This document shows, piece after piece, positions 25,438-34,115 of a DNA stretch of 53,167 nucleotides. Origin of the DNA: an uncultured Sulfolobales archaeon (GTDB lineage: Archaea > Thermoproteota > Thermoprotei_A > Sulfolobales > Acidilobaceae); assembly GCA_937921695.1 (NCBI GenBank), contig CAKZTZ010000015.1:1-53167 (forward strand). Direction: 5' to 3'. The notes under the pieces are model-generated. The model saw nothing but the letters and a program-made list of their open reading frames with translations, was not told where the DNA came from and made no database searches. Numbering within the stretch: position 1 is the first letter of the stretch; the number at the start of each line of letters is the position of its first letter. Position numbers and translations under genes: made by a program.

Positions 25438-26191
25438 AATGGGTGGTAGTAAGCATCTCAAGGCTTTAACAGCCCCGGAGTTCTGGCCTATACTTAGGAA
25501 AGAGTATAAGTGGACTGTGAAGCCTAGGCCTGGCCCCCACTCTGCTAGCATGAGTATACCTTTACTTTTAATAGTGAGGGATGTTTTAGGGTACGCTTTA
25601 ACAGCTAGAGAAGCTAGGAGGCTCATAGCTGAGGGTCATTTTAAGGTTGACGGTGTCGTTAGGAGAGATTATAAGTTCCCCGTAGGCTTCATGGATGTTA
25701 TAGAGATACCTAAGACAGGAGAGGTTTACAGAATGCTACCTTATCCAGTTAAATTCTTCAAGCTCGAGCCTATACCTGCTGGCGAGGCTGCGGTAAAGCC
25801 TCTTAGAATAGAGAATAAGACCACGGTGAAAGGGGGCCACCTACAGCTTAACCTCTTCGACGGCAGGAATGTAATCGTTAGAGTGGGAGATCCGAGAAAC
25901 CCTGTCGAGGACGTTTACGAAACCATGGGGACCCTAATAGTTACTATACCAGGCTTGGGGGTTAAAGGCTACATAGGCCTAGGGGAGGGTAAAATAGCGA
26001 TAGTTGTTGGAGGGAAAGCTGTAGGCAGGGTCGGCGTTATTAAATCTATAACATGGGGTTGGAGGAGGGAGTCTACTGTGGTTACTCTTGAAGACGCTAG
26101 GGGTAGCGTCTTCCAGACGAGCTTAAACTATGTTTACGTGATAGGGGAGGATAAGCCCCTAATAAAACTACCTGAGGGTGCGTGGAAGTGA
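25430..26191 (+). CDS. rps4e: ribosomal protein S4e (eS4)
   Basis: 253 aa. [21 protein letters not shown] from GTG 25430 lines up without gaps with the usual MGKKGPRKHLKR start, so this is preferred over ATG 25439. It carries an S4-type RNA-binding fold ([21 protein letters not shown]) and a C-terminal KOW segment. Confidence 0.95.
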   Translation: MGRMGGSKHLKALTAPEFWPILRKEYKWTVKPRPGPHSASMSIPLLLIVRDVLGYALTAREARRLIAEGHFKVDGVVRRDYKFPVGFMDVIEIPKTGEVYRMLPYPVKFFKLEPIPAGEAAVKPLRIENKTTVKGGHLQLNLFDGRNVIVRVGDPRNPVEDVYETMGTLIVTIPGLGVKGYIGLGEGKIAIVVGGKAVGRVGVIKSITWGWRRESTVVTLEDARGSVFQTSLNYVYVIGEDKPLIKLPEGAWK

Positions 26192-26745
26192 GCGCCCTAA
26201 CGCCGGAGGTTGTCGAGAAAGTATTGGAGGAGTGGAAGAAGCATCCAATGAGGAAGCCTAGGATATCTAAGGTAACCCTTAACATGGGGATAGGGCAGGG
26301 CGGCGAGAAGCTAGCTAAAGCCTTGAAAGTCCTAGAACAGTTGACGGGGCGGAAGCCTGTCCCTAGGAGGGCTAGGAGAACCATAAGAGACTTCGGCGTG
26401 AGGAAAGGGGAGAATATAGGGGTCATAGTTACTTTGAGGGGTGAAGATGCTATGAACGTTTTAAGGAAAACCCTTGAAGCCATAGGCTACAGGATCAAAG
26501 CTTCAAGCTTAGACAACTATGGGAACGTGTGTTTCGGCATACCAGAGCATATTCAAATCCCCGGGATGAGGTATGACCCGGAGATAGGCATATTCGGCCT
26601 AGACGTCTGCATAACAATCCAAAGGCCAGGCTACAGGGTAGCTCTGAGGAGGAGGGCTAAGAGGAGGATCCCGGAGAGGCACAGGGTTACGAGGGAGGAA
26701 GCCATGGTGTTTTTAAGCCAGAATCTAAGAATAACGTTTACATAG
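26182..26745 (+). CDS. rpl5: ribosomal protein L5 (uL5)
   Basis: 187 aa. [41 protein letters not shown] and [16 protein letters not shown]. Starts GTG 26182 or GTG 26188, overlapping the S4e end. Contacts 5S rRNA. Confidence 0.95.
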   Translation: MEVSALTPEVVEKVLEEWKKHPMRKPRISKVTLNMGIGQGGEKLAKALKVLEQLTGRKPVPRRARRTIRDFGVRKGENIGVIVTLRGEDAMNVLRKTLEAIGYRIKASSLDNYGNVCFGIPEHIQIPGMRYDPEIGIFGLDVCITIQRPGYRVALRRRAKRRIPERHRVTREEAMVFLSQNLRITFT

Positions 26746-26752
26746 GGGGTGC

Positions 26753-26923
26753 TTGGAGCTGGCTAAGTTTAAACCTCCAAAGCCCAAGACTATGGGTAGG
26801 GGGGCTCAGAAATGTCAGAGATGCGGCACGAGAGACGCTGTTATACAAAAGTACAACCTATACCTTTGCAGGCAGTGCTTCAGGGAGATAGCTTACGCTT
26901 TAAATTTCAGGAAATACTCTTAG
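26753..26923 (+). CDS. rps14: ribosomal protein S14 (uS14, zinc type)
   Basis: 56 aa. Reads MELAKFKPPKPKTMGRGAQK, then the zinc ribbon C21-x2-C24...C39-x2-C42, and ends AYALNFRKYS, the typical archaeal S14. TTG start with GGGGG (26745-26749) 3 nt upstream. Lies between L5 and S8, as always in archaea. Confidence 0.96.
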   Translation: MELAKFKPPKPKTMGRGAQKCQRCGTRDAVIQKYNLYLCRQCFREIAYALNFRKYS

Positions 26924-26934
26924 GGTGACAGCTG

Positions 26935-27336
26935 ATGGTTATGATGGACACTCTTGCTAACGCGCTTGCAACCATAAAAAACTGTGAAGCTAGAGGTAAG
27001 AGGGAAGCCCTCATAATGCCAGCTTCGAAGCTAATAGCTGAAGTCTTAAGAGTAATACAGAAAGAAGGATACATAGGGGATTTCGAGTATATAGACGACG
27101 GGAGATGGGGGAAATTCAGAGTACAACTCCTAGGAAGGATAAACAACGTAGGAGTAATAAAACCGAGGACATCAGTTAAATACGTGGACCTAGTAAAACT
27201 ACCAGAACACCTGAGAAAATACCTAGTAAGCAGAGACATGGGGATACTAATACTAACAACAAACCAAGGAGTAATGTCCCACAAAGAAGCCATAGCCAGA
27301 AAAATAGGAGGAATAGCAATAGCATACGTCTACTAA
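26935..27336 (+). CDS. rps8: ribosomal protein S8 (uS8)
   Basis: 133 aa. [16 protein letters not shown] at the start; the C-terminal motif is [17 protein letters not shown]...GGIAIAYVY. Last ribosomal gene here: L6, L32e, L19e, L18 and so on, which normally follow, are missing. The 3' half is extremely A-rich (27241-27300: 27 A, 8 T), unlike its 5' end. Confidence 0.96.
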   Translation: MVMMDTLANALATIKNCEARGKREALIMPASKLIAEVLRVIQKEGYIGDFEYIDDGRWGKFRVQLLGRINNVGVIKPRTSVKYVDLVKLPEHLRKYLVSRDMGILILTTNQGVMSHKEAIARKIGGIAIAYVY

Positions 27337-27375
27337 ACCTTAAAAACAAACCCCCAAAGAAACCAGCCTAACCCC

Positions 27376-27382
27376 TTATAAA
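27376..27382 (+). promoter_or_regulatory. TATA box of the foldback RNA candidate
   Basis: TTATAAA, centre 27379. The expected start 26-27 bp on is 27405-27406, one or two bases before the 5' arm of the foldback (27407). Few archaeal TATA boxes in this window fit a boundary so precisely. Confidence 0.6.
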
Positions 27383-27404
27383 CCCTACACGCCTAAATAA
27401 CCTT

Positions 27405-27690
27405 GTGGCGGATGCCCCCTAAGCATCCGCGCGGGCACGCTAACCCCAACCCGAGGGGGCTTAAACCCGCGGACGCAACAAGGGGGGCATAGAGTGATAG
27501 AAGAAACCATAAAAGCCCAAGAGACGGCAAACCTCAGGGAGACCCCCTGAGGTAAGCCCTCTCAAGGGCTCTAAGGTTTCTTCTATCACTCTAAACCCCT
27601 CTTAAAGCGTCAACGAGTTTAAGCCCTCTCACCGGGCCCGGGGGGCAAGGTTAGCGTGCTTCTAGAAATGCTTAGGGGGCATCCGCCTCC
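27405..27690 (+). ncRNA. candidate rod-like non-coding RNA, family unknown
   Basis: The whole stretch folds on itself. Helices (5'/3'): 27407-27426/27668-27687 (20 bp, perfect), 27435-27445/27649-27659 (11), 27453-27466/27617-27630 (14, one G-U), 27472-27476/27607-27611 (5), 27481-27485/27596-27600 (5), 27490-27508/27575-27593 (19, perfect), 27514-27518/27566-27570 (5), 27521-27524/27560-27563 (4), 27526-27528/27556-27558 (3), 27532-27539/27545-27552 (8), loop 27540-27544. That is about 94 bp in one rod. Mismatches are confined to discrete internal loops, several symmetric (AA/AA, C/C, AAA/UAA), as in a selected RNA. The 5' arm can also form a local 8-bp hairpin (27408-27415/27423-27430). I find no SRP or RNase P RNA signature. 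A MITE-like inverted repeat is the main alternative. Confidence 0.65.
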
Positions 27691-27734
27691 TATTAATAAT
27701 TGTAAGCTTAAGTGTTCATAGTTTCTTCTCTGTT

Positions 27735-29060
27735 TTATGGGATCGCCTTCCATATTGTTAGGAATATTATTAGGCTTATGATATAGTGGATTATTAGGCT
27801 TGTTATGGTGAATGGTATTGTGATCTTCATCCATTCGTGCCACATTACTTTTCTTCCTAGGGTTCTCTCAGCTAGTACTAGTGATAGGTATAGTGCTGGG
27901 GCTCCAGCTATTGTTGCATTGCTCCCTAGGGTTCCCGACCATGCTGTGGCCCATAGGTGGGGCCATGAGTCTATGCCGTGTTCTGTTGCAGCTTGTTTTA
28001 GTGTTACGAGTGTTGCGAGTATTATAGCGTCGTGCTCCACTATTGCCGACAGGGATGCTACGACCCAGTATACTACTGTGTAGGAGGTTGCTAGCGAGCC
28101 TACTAAGTATCCTGATAGGATCCCTGCAACACTTCCTATCCAGCCCCCTACTTCGAGCCCCTTGACTAGGCTGAATAGTGAAGCATAGAATATGACGACT
28201 TTCCACTCCATGTCTCTAAGCACTTCCTCGAAGCCTGGTATTCTGTTGAGCCTTATTCTTAGGATTTCAAGGGTTAACGCTGTAGCTACGGCTGCAGACA
28301 TGGATATGGCTCCTAGGGGGACGTCGCCTAGCATTGGCCTTATAGATGCCAGGGCTATGAACAATAGGAACCCGGCTATAGAGCACGCCGCCGTCACTCT
28401 ATCCACTTCAGGCTTCTCCAGGTTTAAACCGGTTAGGGGCACATTGCGTAGCCTCCCAAACCATATACGGTAGAATACGGCTAACGTCAGGATATACGAT
28501 AATGTTAAGAGGGGGAAACTGCCCGGGATCCCCCTAAACCATATGAAATCCAGGAACTCCGCCCCCGCGACACTGTGGAGCATCTGCGGCGGCAAGTCCC
28601 CTAGAAGGAGGGCTGTGCCCATGTAGTTAGCCGCTAAACCCACAATCATAGCTGCGAGTAGAGGGTTTTGCCTAAGTTTTCTAGCGGTTTCAACAGCTAG
28701 GCCTCCGAAGAGTAGTATGACGAGGACGTTATCCACAAACATAGTTACGAAGGCCGCTATTAAAGTTATAGTTAAGAGGAGCTGGCCGTAGCTCGCCGAC
28801 CTTTTAACTGCGAGATACACGAGATACTCTGGAATCCTCGACTTTGAAAGATAGCCTGAGAGAGTCCACATACCTATAAGTATCATTATAACATTCCAGT
28901 CTACAGCCTTGAAAGCGTCGAAAAAACCATAATTCTCCGAGAGAACCGCTAAGGCTATAACGCCGGCTAAGGCAATAAGACCTCTCTCCAGAGGCACAAA
29001 TATTATAGCTAATATCGTTGCTAAAACTATTACCAAAGCAACATAATCCACTACGGACAC
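27735..29060 (-). CDS. ArsB/NhaD-superfamily anion or cation transporter
   Basis: 441 aa with about 11-12 membrane helices. VDWNVIMILIGMWTLSGYL and MFVDNVLVILLFGGLAVETA are typical of the ArsB/NhaD/SLC13 ion transporter superfamily (SLC13/ArsB side). The paired N-containing half-repeats (ANYMGTALLLGD and GSNATIAGAPALYLS) fit this fold. Substrate (arsenite, dicarboxylate, sulfate or Na+/H+) cannot be decided. No arsenic genes are nearby. Convergent with S8 and the foldback. Confidence 0.8.
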   Translation of the reverse strand: MSVVDYVALVIVLATILAIIFVPLERGLIALAGVIALAVLSENYGFFDAFKAVDWNVIMILIGMWTLSGYLSKSRIPEYLVYLAVKRSASYGQLLLTITLIAAFVTMFVDNVLVILLFGGLAVETARKLRQNPLLAAMIVGLAANYMGTALLLGDLPPQMLHSVAGAEFLDFIWFRGIPGSFPLLTLSYILTLAVFYRIWFGRLRNVPLTGLNLEKPEVDRVTAACSIAGFLLFIALASIRPMLGDVPLGAISMSAAVATALTLEILRIRLNRIPGFEEVLRDMEWKVVIFYASLFSLVKGLEVGGWIGSVAGILSGYLVGSLATSYTVVYWVVASLSAIVEHDAIILATLVTLKQAATEHGIDSWPHLWATAWSGTLGSNATIAGAPALYLSLVLAERTLGRKVMWHEWMKITIPFTITSLIIHYIISLIIFLTIWKAIP

Positions 29061-29135
29061 CTAAATTCCAGTTAAAACCTAAATTTTCACCCCCTAAAAG
29101 CTTAACCCAGAATAAAGATAATGCTTTAAGATAGA
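29061..29135. other. intergenic spacer before the upp remnant
   Basis: Upstream region of the transporter gene; no clear feature beyond AT-rich sequence. Confidence 0.3.
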
Positions 29136-29710
29136 TTACGCTTCGACACCGAGACTCCTATCGCCAGCACCCCCAAACCTGGAATTATGAAGTACATGTA
29201 GTCGAGCTTAGTGTATAAAGCTAGACAATATACTGGAACATCAGGGTGCAGACTTTAACGAAAGCCACCCCCTGCTCCAACGCTATATACAATACCTTCT
29301 CTTATAGCCAGCTCTACAGTCTTGCCGGTAGCTAGCATGGGATCCATAATTATGGAAACTCCTCTCAAACCTTAGAGCTCTCAAATAGAAAACGTCTACT
29401 GAAACACCCCCAGCATCTTCCCTCCTCTTAGCAGATTAAAACTATAGGAGCCTCCCTATAGACGGCTTGGAACCCCTCGAGGAGGCTCTGGAAGGTCTAA
29501 CTCTGAGCCATAGCGTTAAGAGGGGTCTCCACTGTAACAGGTTTTACTCTAACTCTCTGGAGACTTTAATAGCGAGTATTACGCTAGTCTCATAAAATCC
29601 CTGAAATCCTTTAATCCACTATTCTTATCCCTGAGAGCTCTTAAAACACGCTTAGCCGCAGGGAGCTTCTCGGAAATCATGGAAACACCGCTAAACAAGA
29701 GCCTTCCCAT
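29136..29710 (-). pseudogene. upp: uracil phosphoribosyltransferase pseudogene
   Basis: No long frame survives, but pieces read in order along the minus strand across different frames. They are: MGRLLFSGVSMISEKLPAAK with LRDKNSGLKDFRDFMR from ATG 29710; VILAIKVSRELE; VKPVTVETPLNAMA; EAPIVLI; RGGKMLGVF; RGVSIIMDPMLATGKTVELA (the PRPP motif of UPRT); LHPDVPVYCLALYTKLD; YMYFIIPGLG; and GGAGDRSLGVEA then stop at 29136. This is the order of UPRT (LRDKNT, LAYEVSRDL, VETPL, DPMLATG, HPDV, YIVPGLGDAGDR). At least five frameshifts or stops and a total of 575 bp, against about 630 expected, show decay. It abuts the GH1 gene. Confidence 0.88.
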
Positions 29711-29789
29711 AGCTGTGAGTGTTGAACCTTAAAACTAACATGAACCCTTGGGCGTCCTCTCATCCTTATATGATGGGGTGTCAATTAGT

Positions 29790-29800
29790 ATTAATTTAAT
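29790..29800 (+). promoter_or_regulatory. TATA box of the GH1 glycosidase
   Basis: ATTAATTTAAT; 26 bp downstream lies ATG 29823, so the mRNA is probably leaderless. Confidence 0.55.
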
Positions 29801-29822
29801 AGGTGCGGTTAAGAATCCTAAG

Positions 29823-31274
29823 ATGGTGTTAGTGTTGGCGTTCCCTAAAGACTTCCTATTCGGCTTCTCAGAGTCTGGCTTCCAGTTTGAAATGGGCCTT
29901 AAGGGTTCTGAAGATCCTAATAGCGATTGGTGGGTTTGGGTTCGCGATTTTGAGAATGTTATTAGTGGTGTTGTGAGCGGGGACTTGCCGGAGGATGGTG
30001 TTGGCTACTGGAACCTCTACACTCTCGACCATGAGTTAGCTGTTAAACTGGGGATGAACTGCGCTAGGATTGGTGTTGAATGGAGTAGGGTATTCCCTAA
30101 GCCTACATATGATGTTAGGGTTGACGTGGAGAGGGGTGAGGCGGGCAATATAACCTTTATAGATGTTGACTATAGGGCTTTAGAAGAGCTAGACAGGATG
30201 GCTAATAGGGAGGCTGTGGATCATTATCGCAGTATTTTGAGCGATTGGAGGGGGAGAGGTGGTAGAGTAATAGTTAACCTTAACCATTTCACTCTACCCT
30301 TATGGCTCCACGACCCGATAGCTGTTAGGAAGCAGGGGCCTGGCAAGGCCCCTTCAGGGTGGCTTAGCAGCTCTGCAGTCGTGGAGTTTGCCAAGTACGC
30401 TTCCTATATAGCTTGGAAGTTTGACGACCTCGTAGATTACTATAGTACTTTAAACGAGCCTACTATAGTCTATATTGCCGGGTATCTCAACGCTAAATCA
30501 GGGTTCCCTCCGGGCTACATTAGTTTCGATGCTGCTAGGGAAGCAGCTGAGAACCTAGCGGAGGCTCACGCGAGAGCCTACGAGGCTATTAAGAAGATGT
30601 CAAAGAAGCCTGTAGGCTTAATAAACGCTACTATGGCCGTAGAGCCTGTAAGCCCCGATTACGCTGGGCTAGCTGAGCTAGCCAGCTCTATAATCAACTA
30701 CCCCATCTTAGACGCTGTGACTACAGGAGGGTCTATCATAATCGGGGAGAGGAGAGACCTAGCTGGTAAGCTGGACTGGGTTGGTGTCAACTATTATAGC
30801 AGGGCTTTAATCAAACCTGACAGCCCACCTTTAGGGTTCAAACTAGTGGAAGGCTACGGGTTCAACTGTGGCGGTGCAACATCGCTGGCGGGCAGGCGTT
30901 GCAGCGATTTCGGCTGGGAAGTCTACCCTGAGGGTTTATATAAGGTTTTACTAGAAGTGTGGAGGAGGTACGGGCTAGAGGTCATAGTTACTGAGAACGG
31001 CGTAGCAGATAAAGAGGATATTATTAGGCCTAGGTTCGTCGCCTCCCACATAGCTATGACAGCTAAAGCCTTGAAAGAAGGGGTCAAAGTTAAAGGATAC
31101 CTCCACTGGGCTCTAACAGATAACTATGAGTGGGCTCAGGGGTTCAAAATGAGGTTCGGCCTAGCTAAAGTAGACTATGAGACTAAGAAGAGGAAGCTAA
31201 GACCCAGCTCTCTAATATTCAAGGAGATAGCGGAAAGCAGAGAAATCCCCGAGGACCTGGAGGATGTTCAATAG
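29823..31274 (+). CDS. GH1 beta-glycosidase, LacS-like
   Basis: 483 aa. FPKDFLFGFSESGFQFEMG, GSEDPNSDWWVWVRD and VSGDLPEDGVGYWNLY closely follow Sulfolobus LacS. Acid/base E212 in TLNEP and nucleophile E391 in VTENG. Cleaves beta-glucosides/galactosides. The open frame begins at 29748, but ATG 29823 (MVLVLAFPKDF) fits the family and a leaderless start. No signal peptide, so cytoplasmic. First gene of a sugar-use cluster. Confidence 0.93.
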   Translation: MVLVLAFPKDFLFGFSESGFQFEMGLKGSEDPNSDWWVWVRDFENVISGVVSGDLPEDGVGYWNLYTLDHELAVKLGMNCARIGVEWSRVFPKPTYDVRVDVERGEAGNITFIDVDYRALEELDRMANREAVDHYRSILSDWRGRGGRVIVNLNHFTLPLWLHDPIAVRKQGPGKAPSGWLSSSAVVEFAKYASYIAWKFDDLVDYYSTLNEPTIVYIAGYLNAKSGFPPGYISFDAAREAAENLAEAHARAYEAIKKMSKKPVGLINATMAVEPVSPDYAGLAELASSIINYPILDAVTTGGSIIIGERRDLAGKLDWVGVNYYSRALIKPDSPPLGFKLVEGYGFNCGGATSLAGRRCSDFGWEVYPEGLYKVLLEVWRRYGLEVIVTENGVADKEDIIRPRFVASHIAMTAKALKEGVKVKGYLHWALTDNYEWAQGFKMRFGLAKVDYETKKRKLRPSSLIFKEIAESREIPEDLEDVQ

Positions 31275-31303
31275 CCTATACTGTAAAATTCGCTTACTGC
31301 ATG

Positions 31304-32662
31304 TCAAACCCTACGGGCTCTCTCTTCTAAAGTCCTAACCAGTTTAACGTGGTCACTACAGTATGTTTTAATTAAAGGCAGCCAAAGCAGGAAGCATATA
31401 ATCCAAGCTAGTGTAGTCGTTATTAAAGCGTAGTAATACGCGTCTGCCCCCTCTACGCCCATGCTCTTATAGGCTACTATAAGGGAGCCTCCAAGGAAGG
31501 GGGCTATAGATGCACCTATTCTATCAGTTACATTGAACACCGCGTAGACAGTAGCTCTATGTTCTGGTAGGGTAGTCTCGCTTATCATAGCTGTAACGTT
31601 AGGGCCAGGCCAGGCTACTGGGATGAAGGTTATGAAAGCGAAAAGCATGAGGGGCAGTAGCGCCTCCAGGCTAGTTTCCCCATATGGGTAATTGTAGCTT
31701 ATTAGGGTTAACACTAAGACTAGGCCGCACACTATTCCTATAACAGGCACGTATATTCTAGAGTTGAATATCCCCCTGCTTTTCATAAAGTCGGATAGCG
31801 CGCCCCCTATAATTGTGCCAGTGAAGATCCCTAGACCCGCCGACATTACTACTAGCGTAGCGGTAGACTCCGGGAGCCCCCACCTAACGCCCATGTAAGT
31901 CACCGACCAGAAGACTATAGTGCCCCAAGGTATTGTTCCGGGTATACCTTGAAGATACAGGAAGATTATCGTGTAGGTTCTCCTCAACTCTCCCGCCAGC
32001 TCTCGGATCCTAATCTTATACTCATAACTGTAGCCCGCCTCATAGAGCTTCTTGATTTCAGGCTCAGACATGCCTAGCCTAACGCCCTTTAAAGCTTCGT
32101 ATATTATGGGAGCTACGAGTATTAGAGGTATCGACGTGACTAGAAAGGGGATTCTCCAGCTCTCTCTTGCGAAAACGCCGGCTATAAGCATTCCCCCTAA
32201 GACGCCCAAGCCTATGGAAAGTGCCGCGATCGCGTAAACAGTTCCCCTACGCTCCCTCGGCGCTATATCCGCGAGTAGAGAGTTGAGGAGGGGGTAGCTC
32301 CCGAAAATGCCTATTCCACTGAGAGTCCTAGCTATTAGAAGCTCATAGTAGTTCCTGGAGAAAGCCGTCAAGAGAGTGGGCACGGCCCCCATGAGTATCA
32401 CGGCTGTAAATAAGAGTCTCCTATCAAACTTGTCGCCCAGGTAGCCCCAAACTATGGACGATAGAGAGCCCACGATTACAGGCATGAAACCTAGGAGGCC
32501 CGCGTAGAGTTCCCAGGCTTCCCCCCCTATTATCATGCCCTCCTCTCTGAGGACTGGTATTAGGGGGACTAGGAGGTTCTGTTCGGAGTTTAAAATAGCA
32601 ATGCCGGCCATCATTATTATAATAGCGAATAATGTAGTCATAAGGTTTCCCCCGGGTTTCAC
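31304..32662 (-). CDS. MFS transporter, probably sugar
   Basis: 452 aa, about 12 membrane helices. The loop motif GYLGDKFDRRLL matches the MFS G-x-x-x-D-R-x-G-R-R/K signature, and RTLSGIGIFGSYPLLNSLLADIAPRERRG is the helix 4-5 motif. A longer cytoplasmic loop lies near 200-225. It stands between GH1 and GH4 and diverges from GH4, which supports glycoside or oligosaccharide uptake by context only. Confidence 0.8.
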   Translation of the reverse strand: MKPGGNLMTTLFAIIIMMAGIAILNSEQNLLVPLIPVLREEGMIIGGEAWELYAGLLGFMPVIVGSLSSIVWGYLGDKFDRRLLFTAVILMGAVPTLLTAFSRNYYELLIARTLSGIGIFGSYPLLNSLLADIAPRERRGTVYAIAALSIGLGVLGGMLIAGVFARESWRIPFLVTSIPLILVAPIIYEALKGVRLGMSEPEIKKLYEAGYSYEYKIRIRELAGELRRTYTIIFLYLQGIPGTIPWGTIVFWSVTYMGVRWGLPESTATLVVMSAGLGIFTGTIIGGALSDFMKSRGIFNSRIYVPVIGIVCGLVLVLTLISYNYPYGETSLEALLPLMLFAFITFIPVAWPGPNVTAMISETTLPEHRATVYAVFNVTDRIGASIAPFLGGSLIVAYKSMGVEGADAYYYALITTTLAWIICFLLWLPLIKTYCSDHVKLVRTLEERARRV

Positions 32663-32747
32663 CGCGTCTCTGTGGTGTTTAATAGGTATTTAAAATTTAA
32701 ATATTCCCTGGCTGGCTTATAGCGGGAAGGTGGAGGCTTGAGTTACT

Positions 32748-34115
32748 ATGGTTAAGATAGCTATTATCGGTGCTGGTAGTGCTGCGTGGTCTTCTAGAAT
32801 ACTGGTAGACCTTATACTCACCCCTAGTCTTTACGGTAGCGAGGTCGCCTTGATGGACATAAATGAGGATAGGCTTAACTTGATCTACGGGTTTTCCGTG
32901 AGATATGCTCGGGAGTATGGTGCTAACATTAGGTTCACTAAGACAATGGATAGGAGGGAGGCTATTAGGGATGCTGATTTCGTTGTTAACGTGGCACTGG
33001 CTAAGGGCCACGGGTTTTATGGGAGGCTTATAGAGATTTCCGAGGCTCACGGCTATTATAGGGGTATTAACAGTGTTGAGTGGAACATGGTTTTAGACTA
33101 TTACACGATACTGGGCTATTACCAGTTTAAACTAGCTTTAGACATAGCTAGGGATATAGAGGAGCTCTCTCCAGGCGCGTGGCTTATACAAATAGCTAAC
33201 CCCGTGTTCGAGGCCACAACACTCGTAAGCAGGGAGACTAAAGTTAAAACTATAGGGTTATGCCATGGCCACCTAGACTATGTGAACCTAGTTAAAACTC
33301 TAGGGTTAAACCCTGAAGACGTCGATGTCGAAATGATAGGCTTCAACCATGTCATATGGCTTACAAAGTTCAAGTATAGGGGCGAGGACGCCTACCCCCT
33401 CATAGACGAGTGGATAGCCGGGAAGGCTGAAGAGTACTGGAGGGAATGGAGGAAGAGCCAGTGGAACCCCTTCGACATACAAATGTCCCCCGCGGCCGTA
33501 GACATGTATAGGGTTTACGGTTTATTCCCCATAGGTGATACTGTGAGAGGGGGGACATGGAAGTACCATTGGAACTTTGAAACGAAACAGTACTGGTATG
33601 GGCCCCTGGGGGGCCCCGACTCTGAAATAGGGCGGGGCATTTACCTAGCGTTCCTTGATATGGGGCTTGCGACGCTTAGGGAGGCTCTAGCAGACCCCTC
33701 GAAGCCCCTGGCGAACACTGTCCCGCCTGTTATGAGCGGGGAGACCCTAGTGCCCCTGATAGACTCTATGGTTAACGATAAGCCCGGCACCTACCAGGTT
33801 AACGTGCTCAACGGCGACTCCATACCGGGGATACCTTCAGATGTGGCTGTCGAGATGCCGGTAATAGTTGACGGTAGGGGCGTTCACAGGCTTAGCTTCA
33901 ACCAGCTACCTCCTAGGATAATGAAGTATGTTATGATACTCAGGCTTATGAGGGCTGAATGGGCTCTCCAAGCATTCAAAGAAGGGGGTAGGGATTCCCT
34001 GTTCGAGTGGCTTATAATAGACCCTAGGACGAAATCCACGAGCCAGGTTAACAATGTTATAGACGCTGTTTTAAAAGCTCCAGGTAACGAGGAGATGGCT
34101 AGACACTTCTCCTAG
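32748..34115 (+). CDS. GH4 family NAD-dependent alpha-glycosidase
   Basis: 455 aa. Begins with the NAD motif IAIIGAGSAAWSSRI. IANPVFEATTLV supplies the N of the substrate site, and the metal cysteine and histidine are in GLCHGHLDYV. GH4 enzymes use NAD, Mn2+ and a redox elimination mechanism; the CHGH subgroup includes alpha-glucosidases and alpha-galactosidases acting on non-phosphorylated sugars. ATG start with GGAGG (32731-32735) upstream. Its end overlaps the PIG-L gene by 4 bp, tail to tail. Confidence 0.88.
   Translation: MVKIAIIGAGSAAWSSRILVDLILTPSLYGSEVALMDINEDRLNLIYGFSVRYAREYGANIRFTKTMDRREAIRDADFVVNVALAKGHGFYGRLIEISEAHGYYRGINSVEWNMVLDYYTILGYYQFKLALDIARDIEELSPGAWLIQIANPVFEATTLVSRETKVKTIGLCHGHLDYVNLVKTLGLNPEDVDVEMIGFNHVIWLTKFKYRGEDAYPLIDEWIAGKAEEYWREWRKSQWNPFDIQMSPAAVDMYRVYGLFPIGDTVRGGTWKYHWNFETKQYWYGPLGGPDSEIGRGIYLAFLDMGLATLREALADPSKPLANTVPPVMSGETLVPLIDSMVNDKPGTYQVNVLNGDSIPGIPSDVAVEMPVIVDGRGVHRLSFNQLPPRIMKYVMILRLMRAEWALQAFKEGGRDSLFEWLIIDPRTKSTSQVNNVIDAVLKAPGNEEMARHFS

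Noticed and set aside
27405-27690. Foldback taken as SRP 7S RNA or RNase P RNA, based on size and paired ends
   Set aside because: It lacks the helix 8 GGAA-type loop and AGCA signature and the Alu-domain UGUNR of SRP RNA, and the GAGGAAAGUC-type P4 sequences of RNase P RNA. A cmscan would settle it.
27868-28473. Frames overlapping the ArsB/NhaD-type transporter on both strands
   Set aside because: The membrane protein frame has continuous hydrophobic helices and family motifs; the others lack any.
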